Shown here: positions 58,253-64,000 of the stretch, piece after piece
Layout: each line of letters begins with the position of its first letter
How positions within the stretch are numbered: position 1 is the stretch's first letter
Origin: GWA2-66-18 sp036676805
GTDB taxonomy: Bacteria > Elusimicrobiota > Elusimicrobia > UBA1565 > UBA9628
Assembly (NCBI GenBank): GCA_036676805.1
Contig: JAKFCD010000024.1
Span: forward strand, 1 to 64,000
Length of the DNA: 64,000 nucleotides
Direction: 5' to 3'
Notes under the pieces: generated by a model
Told to the model about the DNA's origin: nothing
The model's database searches: none
Seen by the model: only the letters and a program-made list of their open reading frames with translations
Program-made: the position numbers and the translations under genes

Positions 58253-60439
58253 CTAGTGCCGGAAATGCCTCATGCCCGTCATGACCATCGCGAGGTTGTG
58301 CTCGTCGGCGGCGGCGATCACCTCGGCGTCCTTGATGGAGCCGCCGGGATGGATGATCGCGGAGATGCCCAGGTTGAAGGCCGCGTCGATGCCGTCGCGG
58401 AAGGGGAAGAACGCGTCGGAGGCCAGCACGAGCGCGGCGGGCCCCTCGTTGTCGCGCAGCCAGAGCTTGAACTTGACGCCCGCCATGTGGACCGAGTCCA
58501 CCCGCGACATCTGCCCCGCGCCGATGCCGACGGTGCGGTCGGGGCCGGCGAGGACGATCGCGTTGGACTTCACGTGCTTGGCGGCGGTCCAGGCGAAGCG
58601 TAAGGCCGCTTCCTCCGCGGCGGTGGGCCCTCGCTTCGAGACGACCTTCCAGTCGGGCCCGGCGATCGCGCGGTCCGGCTCCGTGACGAGCACCTCGTCG
58701 CCGATCGAGCGCAGCTGCAGCGCGGCGGTCGGAGGCCTCGTGCGCAGGAGGATGCGGACGTTGGGCTTCTTGGTCAGGATCTCAAGGGCCTCGGGCTCGT
58801 AGGCGGGGGCGACGAGCACCTCGACGAAGCGCTTGCTCAGCAGCTCGGCGATCGCGCGCGTGACCGGGCGGTTGAAGGCCAGAGCGCCTCCGAAGGCGGA
58901 GAGCGGGTCGGTGGCCCACGCTTTGTCGAAGGCCTCCTCGATGGTCGAGCCCGCGCCGATGCCGGCGGGGGTGACGTGCTTGAAGACGACGGCGGCGGGG
59001 CCCTCGAAGTCCGAGACCGCGTCCCACGTGCCGGCGGCGTCGAGGAGGTTGTTGTAGGAGAGCTCCTTGCCGTGGATCTTCGAGAAAGACATGCCCGTCT
59101 CGGACGCGTACAGAGCGGCCTTCTGGTGGGGATTCTCGCCGTAGCGCAGGTCCTGGACCTTGATCAGGCGGCCCTCGAGCGCGGCCGGGAAGCTTCCCGG
59201 CTCCTTCGCGGCGGCGGAGCCGCCGCTCCAGGCTCCGGCGATCATCGTGTCGTACTCCGCGGTGTGGCGGAAGCCCGTCAGGGCCAGGCGCCGGCGCGTC
59301 TCGAGGGAGAGGCGGCACTGGGCGGCGTTGAGCTCGGCGAGCACGCCCGCGTAGTCGGAAGGAGCCGTGAGCACGGCCACGTCCTCGAAATTCTTGCTCG
59401 CGGCGCGGATCAGGGCGACGCCGCCGATATCTATTTGTTCTATGACGGCTTGCTCGTACGGATCCCCGGCTTCGGCGGCGGTCTTGGCAAACGGATAAAG
59501 GTTCACCGCGACGAGGTCGATGGGCTCGAGTCCGAACAACTCGGCCTCCCGGACCTGCTTGGGATCCTTGCGGCGCAGGAGGATGGCCCCATGGACGTGC
59601 GGGTGCAAGGTCTTGACCCGGCCGTCGAGTATCTCGGGGAAGCCCGTCATGGTCTCGAGCGGCCTCACGGGAAGACCGGCCTGCACGAGGGCCTTGAAGG
59701 TCCCCGAGGTGGAGACGATCTCCACCCCCAATTCGTGCAGTCCTTTGGCGAATTCGACGACGCCGGTCTTGTCCGAAACCGAGATCAGCGCGCGCTTGAG
59801 GCGAGGGGAGGCTTCGTGGGGGGACGGCTTGACCGTGAATTTCCCGTCCTCGATCTTGGCGCGGCCTTCGGCGAACAGCGCCACGGCGCGCGGATAGATC
59901 CAATGCTCCTGCGCCAGCACGCGCGCGGCCAGGGTCCCCGGCGTGTCGGTGGCGAGAACGGGCACGGTCGCCTGCAGGACGATCGGTCCGTGGTCGTATT
60001 CCTCGTCGACGACGTGGATCGTGGCGCCGCTGACCTTGGCGCCCGCGGCGACGACGGCCTCGTGGACCTTCCTGCCGTACATGCCCTGGCCGCCGAAGGC
60101 GGGCAGCAAAGCGGGGTGGACGTTGAGGATGCGGCCGGGGTAGGCCTTGATGAGCGGGCCGGCGATCTTGAGCATGAAGCCGGCGAGACAGATCAGCTCG
60201 ATGCCCCGCTTTTTGCATTCCTGGACCAGGAAGGCGTTATACTCGTCGGCCGTGGGGTGCTCGTTCTGCGGGCAGACCAACGTCTCGATGCCCAGGCGCT
60301 GGGCGCGGCGCACCGCGCCCGCGTCCTCCTTGTTCGAGACGACGAGGACGATCGATCCGCGCACGCGCCCGTCGGAGCAGGCGTCGAGCAGGGCCTGGAG
60401 GTTGGTGCCTTCCCCGGAGGCGAAGACCGCGATCTTCAT
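58253..60439 (-). CDS. purNH: PurN-PurH fusion: GAR formyltransferase plus AICAR transformylase / IMP cyclohydrolase
   Basis: A 728-residue single chain for three purine-synthesis activities. Residues 1-205 are PurN (FASGEGTNLQALLD, catalytic NVHPALLPAFGG and DEEYDHGPI). From about 213 PurH begins (RALISVSDKTGVVEFAKGL), with the MGS-like cyclohydrolase domain (STSGTFKAL, LDGRVKTLHPHVHGAIL) and the AICAR transformylase domain (LRYGENPHQKAALY, FKHVTPAGIG, AAKHVKSNAIVLA). In most bacteria PurN and PurH are separate; both use 10-formyltetrahydrofolate. The reading frame is continuous, and the ATG overlaps purM as TGATG. Confidence 0.95.
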   Translation of the reverse strand: MKIAVFASGEGTNLQALLDACSDGRVRGSIVLVVSNKEDAGAVRRAQRLGIETLVCPQNEHPTADEYNAFLVQECKKRGIELICLAGFMLKIAGPLIKAYPGRILNVHPALLPAFGGQGMYGRKVHEAVVAAGAKVSGATIHVVDEEYDHGPIVLQATVPVLATDTPGTLAARVLAQEHWIYPRAVALFAEGRAKIEDGKFTVKPSPHEASPRLKRALISVSDKTGVVEFAKGLHELGVEIVSTSGTFKALVQAGLPVRPLETMTGFPEILDGRVKTLHPHVHGAILLRRKDPKQVREAELFGLEPIDLVAVNLYPFAKTAAEAGDPYEQAVIEQIDIGGVALIRAASKNFEDVAVLTAPSDYAGVLAELNAAQCRLSLETRRRLALTGFRHTAEYDTMIAGAWSGGSAAAKEPGSFPAALEGRLIKVQDLRYGENPHQKAALYASETGMSFSKIHGKELSYNNLLDAAGTWDAVSDFEGPAAVVFKHVTPAGIGAGSTIEEAFDKAWATDPLSAFGGALAFNRPVTRAIAELLSKRFVEVLVAPAYEPEALEILTKKPNVRILLRTRPPTAALQLRSIGDEVLVTEPDRAIAGPDWKVVSKRGPTAAEEAALRFAWTAAKHVKSNAIVLAGPDRTVGIGAGQMSRVDSVHMAGVKFKLWLRDNEGPAALVLASDAFFPFRDGIDAAFNLGISAIIHPGGSIKDAEVIAAADEHNLAMVMTGMRHFRH

Positions 60440-61419
60440 CAGATGATCTCGACCTCATGCTTGCCCTCGACGATCTCGCCGACCACCTTCGCCTCGGGCA
60501 GCGCCTTCAGCGCGGCCTTGAGGCTCTCGGGGCGGATCACGATGACGAGGCCCAGGCCCATGTTGAACGTGCGCCACATCTCCTTCTCGGGCACGCTGCC
60601 GCGGCGCTGGATTTCGCGAAACAGGGGATTCATCTTCCACGAGTCCTTGCGGAAGATCGCCTTCCGCCCCCGCGGCAGAATGCGGGGCACGTTCTCGACC
60701 AGGCCCCCGCCGGTGATGTGCGAGAGTCCCATGATGATGCCGTCCTCGGCGCGCAAGGCCTTCGTGAGGGCGTTGACCTCGTCGACGTAGATGCGGGTCG
60801 GGGCGAGCAGCGCCTTGCCGAATTTGGCGAGGTCCTTGCCCTTGAACACCCGGCGCGCCAGCGAGTAGCCGTTGCTGTGCAGGCCGGAGGACGGCAGGCC
60901 GAGCATCAAGTCTCCGGGAAATATCTTGGAGCCGTCGATGACGTCCTTGCGCTTGACGATGCCGACGGCGAACCCCGCGAGGTCGTACTCGTCCTCTGGA
61001 TACATGCCCGGCATCTCCGCGGTCTCGCCGCCGAGCAGGACGCAGCGGCCGAGGCGGCAGCCTTCCATGATCCCGCCGATGATCTTCTTGGAGGTCTTGA
61101 GCTTCAGCTTGCCCGTGGCGTAGTAGTCGAGGAAGATCAGGGGCTTGGCGCCGCAGCAGATGAGGTCGTTGACCGACATCGCGACGAGGTCGATGCCGAT
61201 GGTGTCGTGGCGGTCGAGCGCGAAGGCGAGCTTGAGCTTGGTGCCGACTCCGTCCGTGCAGGCGACGAGGTCCCAGGGGCCGCTGCCGTCGAGGTCGAGG
61301 GGGAAAAGGCCGGCGAAGCCGCCGATGGCCGGGGCCTTGCTCTGGATATGATCCACGAGTTTGTCGGCAAGATCGATGTTCACGCCGGATTTGCGGTAGG
61401 TCAGAGTCGTGCTACCCAT
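60439..61419 (-). CDS. purM: Phosphoribosylformylglycinamidine cyclo-ligase
   Basis: A 326-residue AIR synthetase. Conserved segments are YRKSGVNIDLADKLV, DLVACTDGVGTKLKLA, DLVAMSVNDLICCGAKPLIFLDYYATGKL, GGETAEMPGMYPEDEYDLAGFAVG, LPSSGLHSNGYSLAR and the C-terminal THITGGG-like SHITGGGLVENVPR. The length is close to normal. It overlaps pyrE by eight bases and leads directly into purNH, joining the pyrimidine and purine parts of the operon. Confidence 0.97.
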   Translation of the reverse strand: MGSTTLTYRKSGVNIDLADKLVDHIQSKAPAIGGFAGLFPLDLDGSGPWDLVACTDGVGTKLKLAFALDRHDTIGIDLVAMSVNDLICCGAKPLIFLDYYATGKLKLKTSKKIIGGIMEGCRLGRCVLLGGETAEMPGMYPEDEYDLAGFAVGIVKRKDVIDGSKIFPGDLMLGLPSSGLHSNGYSLARRVFKGKDLAKFGKALLAPTRIYVDEVNALTKALRAEDGIIMGLSHITGGGLVENVPRILPRGRKAIFRKDSWKMNPLFREIQRRGSVPEKEMWRTFNMGLGLVIVIRPESLKAALKALPEAKVVGEIVEGKHEVEII

Positions 61420-61984
61420 TTTTCTTCTCCATGCGGCTTCCGGGCTTTACGACGGGAACGCCCGTTTTGCACAAAGGGCACTCTCCGGGCTTCCAGGCCG
61501 TTATCGTAACTTTCCAGAGGGCGGCGTAAGGCGCTTGTAGGTCGAGCGCTCCATCCGTTCGGTCGATGATGGATAGCGCCCCTATAACGTTCGCGCCGGA
61601 GGCGCGAACAACCTCGAACACCTCCCTCGTCGATTTGCCCGTCGTCACGACATCCTCGACCACGATGACCTTCTCCCCCGGCTTGAGGGCGAATCCGCGG
61701 CGCAGCTGAACCACGCCGTCGACGCGCTCCGTGAAATAGTGCCTCACGCCGAGCGCCCGCGCGACCTCGTGGCCGATCATCAGTCCGCCCATGGCGGGGG
61801 AGAGGATGAGATCGGGCTTCGAGGGGGCCTTCGCGGCGAGGGCCTTTCCGAGCGTCTCCGCGGCCCCGGGCTGAGCCAGCACGAGGGCGCATTGGAGGTA
61901 CCGGTCGCTGTGCAGCCCCGATGACAGCAGGTAATGGCCTTTCAGGAGGGCGCCGTGGTCGACGAAGAGCTGTTCGACGTTCAT
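61412..61984 (-). CDS. pyrE: Orotate phosphoribosyltransferase
   Basis: A 190-residue type I PRTase transferring ribose phosphate to orotate. The PRPP-binding motif is VIVVEDVVTTGKSTREV; GLHSDRYLQCALVL at the N terminus and SPAMGGLMIGHEVARALG are typical of PyrE. The C-terminal ECPLCKTGVPVVKPGSR carries a CXXC pair, as in the archaeal/actinobacterial-like form of PyrE. It overlaps pyrF by four bases. Confidence 0.95.
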   Translation of the reverse strand: MNVEQLFVDHGALLKGHYLLSSGLHSDRYLQCALVLAQPGAAETLGKALAAKAPSKPDLILSPAMGGLMIGHEVARALGVRHYFTERVDGVVQLRRGFALKPGEKVIVVEDVVTTGKSTREVFEVVRASGANVIGALSIIDRTDGALDLQAPYAALWKVTITAWKPGECPLCKTGVPVVKPGSRMEKKNG

Positions 61985-62688
61985 TCTTTATCCAGGGACC
62001 TCGGCGCGGCCGCCGTCATCTCCGCCAGGATGTCCAGCGCCGCCTTCCGGGGATCGCTCGCATGCGTGATCGGGCGGCCGATCACGACGAAATCGATGCC
62101 GAGCGCCGCCGCCTCGCCGGGCGTCATGACCCTGTTTTGATCGTTGAGCGCCGAGCCCTTGGGGCGGATGCCCGGCGTCACGAACTTCATGTCGAGATGC
62201 GGAAAGGCCTTCTTCAGCATGCCGACCTCCCGGGGGGAGCAGATCGTCGCGTCGGCCCCCCCGACCCAGCCCTGCTTGGCGAGCGACTTCACCAGGGAAG
62301 GAATCCGGGCCGAGGCGGAAAGGATCTTCACGTCCTTGGGCCCCATGCTCGTCAGCACCGTGACGCCCCACAGCTTCGGTCGCGGCATCACCTCGGCCGC
62401 CGCGCGCAGCATGCCGGCGCCGCCCATCAGGTGCAGGGAGACCGCGTCCACGCCGAGCCGCTGCGCTTCGCGCACCGCGTGCGCCACGGTCTGCGGGATG
62501 TCGTGGAGCTTGAGGTCGAGGAAGACCTTGCCCCCGTGGCGCCGGACGATGTCGACGGCGCGCTTGCCGTGGGCCGTGAACAGCTGGAGGCCGACCTTGT
62601 ACCAGACGATCGCGCCGTGCAGGGATTTGAGTAGGTCTTCCTGTTTTTTGATTGAGTCCACATCCAAGGCGACGATAATCTGGGTCAC
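61981..62688 (-). CDS. pyrF: Orotidine-5'-phosphate decarboxylase
   Basis: A 235-residue TIM barrel converting OMP to UMP. The catalytic Lys-Asp motif is KVFLDLKLHDIPQTV; MIVALDVDS-like IIVALDVDS opens the protein, and FVTPGIRPKGSA and VIGRPITHASDP complete the phosphate-binding site. It overlaps pyrD and pyrE by four bases each. Confidence 0.97.
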   Translation of the reverse strand: MTQIIVALDVDSIKKQEDLLKSLHGAIVWYKVGLQLFTAHGKRAVDIVRRHGGKVFLDLKLHDIPQTVAHAVREAQRLGVDAVSLHLMGGAGMLRAAAEVMPRPKLWGVTVLTSMGPKDVKILSASARIPSLVKSLAKQGWVGGADATICSPREVGMLKKAFPHLDMKFVTPGIRPKGSALNDQNRVMTPGEAAALGIDFVVIGRPITHASDPRKAALDILAEMTAAAPRSLDKE

Positions 62689-63683
62689 GACAGGCCTCGG
62701 GTGATTCTCTTCACCGTTGCGGGGCCGCCGTAGATCAGGCCGGTGTAGAGCTGGACGAGGTCCGCGCCGGCTTCGAGGTGCGCCTGGGCATCTTCCGAGG
62801 TGAAGATGCCGCCGACACCTATGATGGGAAGGGTCGTCATCGAGCGGACCTTGCGAACAAGCTCGGTCGCGCGGGCCTTAAGCGGTCGTCCTGACAGGCC
62901 CCCGGCTTCGGACTTGAACGGCTCCGGGACGTCTTCCCGTGATATCGTGGTGTTCGAAACGACGAGGCCCTGCGCGAAGCGGCCGGCGATGTCAACGCAG
63001 GCGGCGAGATCATCGCCGGCCAAATCGGGGGATAGTTTCACCAGCACGGGTTTGCGCCCCGCATTGGCGTCTTGTAAGGTGCTTAATATATCCGCCAGAT
63101 TCGTTGCCGTTTGCAGGTCGCGAAGGCCGGGCGTATTCGGGGAAGAGACGTTGATGACGAAGTAGTCGCCGTGCTTCGCGAGGAGTTTGAACGTCTGGGT
63201 GTACCTCGCCGGCGCCAGATTCGCGGGGGTGCCTTTGTTCAGGCCCAGATTGATGCCGAGCGGAACGGATGGTCGAGGACTCATGGACAAGCGCAGCGCG
63301 ACGGCCCGCGCGCCTTCCGAATTGAAGCCCATGCGGTTCAGGATCGCGCCCTGTTCGACGAGCCTGAATAGGCGCGGTTTTGGATTTCCGGGCTGAGGCT
63401 CCAACGTCACCGAGCCGATCTCCAGGAACCCGAAACCCAACCCGGGGAGGATTGAAATTAATTTTCCATCCTTATCAAAACCCGCGGCCAGGCCGACCGG
63501 ATTGGAAAATTTTACGCCGAACACCGTCTTCTCGAGATTCTTACCGCCGACGCCCGTCAATATCGAGAGAACCTTGTCGGCGCCTGGAATAACGGCCGCC
63601 AAGCTCATTATGCCGGACACCTCTTCGTGAACGCGCTCCGCGTCGAGGGTGAACAAGAACGGCTTGAGCGCTTCATAAAGCAT
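62685..63683 (-). CDS. pyrD: Dihydroorotate dehydrogenase, class 2 (quinone-dependent)
   Basis: A 332-residue FMN enzyme. Class 2 is indicated by the N-terminal helical extension (MLYEALKPFLFTLDAERVHE), which anchors to the membrane and binds quinone, and by the catalytic Ser in INVSSPNTPGLRDLQ. Other landmarks are NPVGLAAGFDKDG, FLEIGSVTLEPQPGNPKPRLFRL, VKLSPDL and GVGGIFTSEDA. Electrons thus feed the quinone pool that also serves the oxidase. It overlaps pyrC by 11 bases. Confidence 0.96.
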   Translation of the reverse strand: MLYEALKPFLFTLDAERVHEEVSGIMSLAAVIPGADKVLSILTGVGGKNLEKTVFGVKFSNPVGLAAGFDKDGKLISILPGLGFGFLEIGSVTLEPQPGNPKPRLFRLVEQGAILNRMGFNSEGARAVALRLSMSPRPSVPLGINLGLNKGTPANLAPARYTQTFKLLAKHGDYFVINVSSPNTPGLRDLQTATNLADILSTLQDANAGRKPVLVKLSPDLAGDDLAACVDIAGRFAQGLVVSNTTISREDVPEPFKSEAGGLSGRPLKARATELVRKVRSMTTLPIIGVGGIFTSEDAQAHLEAGADLVQLYTGLIYGGPATVKRITRGLS

Positions 63684-64000
63684 GAACCACGCGCCCGCCC
63701 GATAACGTCGTCACCGCGCGTCCCTTGAGCCGTCGTCCCGCGAACGGCGTGTTCCGGCTTTTCGATGCGAATGGCGCCTCGGGCGTCCAAATTGCATCGG
63801 GATCCACGACAACGAGATCCGCGTCAGCGCCGGGCGCCAAAGTCCCCTTGCCCTTGAGCCCGAGCAAAGCGGCCGGGCCCGAGGATAGCCTCTCCACGAG
63901 CTTGCGGCGGGTGAGGAGCTTTTTGTGATACAGCTCGGTGAGCGCGACGGCCAGGGAGGTCTCGAGGCCGATCACCCCGAAGGGGGCCTGGTCCATGCCC
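63673..64000 (-). CDS. pyrC: Dihydroorotase, C-terminal part (5' end outside window)
   Basis: About 109 visible residues of the C terminus. DQAPFGVIGLETSLAVALTEL matches the conserved end of type I dihydroorotases, and GLKGKGTLAPGADADLVVVDPD and NTPFAGRRLKGRAVTTLSGGRVVH are the usual C-terminal beta domain of cyclic amidohydrolases. Metal ligands lie outside the window. Position ahead of pyrD-pyrF-pyrE supports PyrC. The frame stays open to the window edge. Confidence 0.9.
   Translation of the reverse strand, partial: GMDQAPFGVIGLETSLAVALTELYHKKLLTRRKLVERLSSGPAALLGLKGKGTLAPGADADLVVVDPDAIWTPEAPFASKSRNTPFAGRRLKGRAVTTLSGGRVVHAL

Overview
The window is GC-rich, densely packed DNA from a diderm (Gram-negative type) bacterium. 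Evidence for an outer membrane is two predicted beta-barrels, lipoprotein signals and many periplasmic c-type cytochromes. Genes run in long blocks, often with 1 to 4 base stop/start overlaps. Many starts are non-ATG, and several genes look leaderless, with a -10 hexamer 3 to 8 bases before the start. The lineage cannot be proven from this sequence; an uncultured group such as Elusimicrobiota, or a Deltaproteobacteria-like line, is my guess only. No tRNA, rRNA, CRISPR array or complete insertion sequence was seen, and no stretch above 300 bases lacks a gene.

Layout. 1-1860: the end of a carboxypeptidase-regulatory-like protein, then an AAA_14/DUF4143 ATPase behind a promoter with a repeated palindromic operator. 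1857-7739 (minus): a Yej-type microcin/oligopeptide ABC importer (yejB, yejE, yejA and two separate ATPases). 7872-9764 (plus): a short YgfK-like FMN/4Fe-4S protein. 9823-11070: two small secreted proteins. 11146-18563 (minus): a catabolic block (PLP enzyme, XdhD-like molybdenum hydroxylase, SsnA-like amidohydrolase, M20 amidohydrolase, nitrilase), then threonine synthase at 18607-19845.

19992-33415: a multiheme cytochrome locus. It holds an NrfJ-like OB-fold protein, an outer-membrane barrel, cytochromes with 11, 4, 11 and 4 CXXCH motifs, two NHL beta-propellers, a domesticated transposase zinc ribbon, a histidine kinase with a CXXCH in its sensor loop, and a sigma-54 response regulator fused in frame to one of the 11-heme cytochromes. 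hemA (heme synthesis) follows. The set looks like a porin-cytochrome conduit for extracellular electron transfer with its own redox-sensing two-component system.

33487-38735: small regulators, an RNA methyltransferase, a Nudix hydrolase, a TPR protein and an ABC-2 exporter. 38740-44738: a zinc island (outer-membrane porin, ZnuA, ZnuC, ZnuB, ZIP carrier) with a divergent Fur/Zur gene and a Fur-type box between them. 44735-50855: a PAP2 phosphatase, then a caa3-type cytochrome c oxidase operon (CoxB with heme c, CoxA-CoxC fusion, CtaG, triheme cytochrome), so oxygen respiration is also expected. 50901-53226: a caspase-like lipoprotein and an HExxH secreted protein. 53306-64000 (minus): a nucleotide superoperon pyrC-pyrD-pyrF-pyrE-purM-purNH-carA-orf-carB containing a PurN-PurH fusion.
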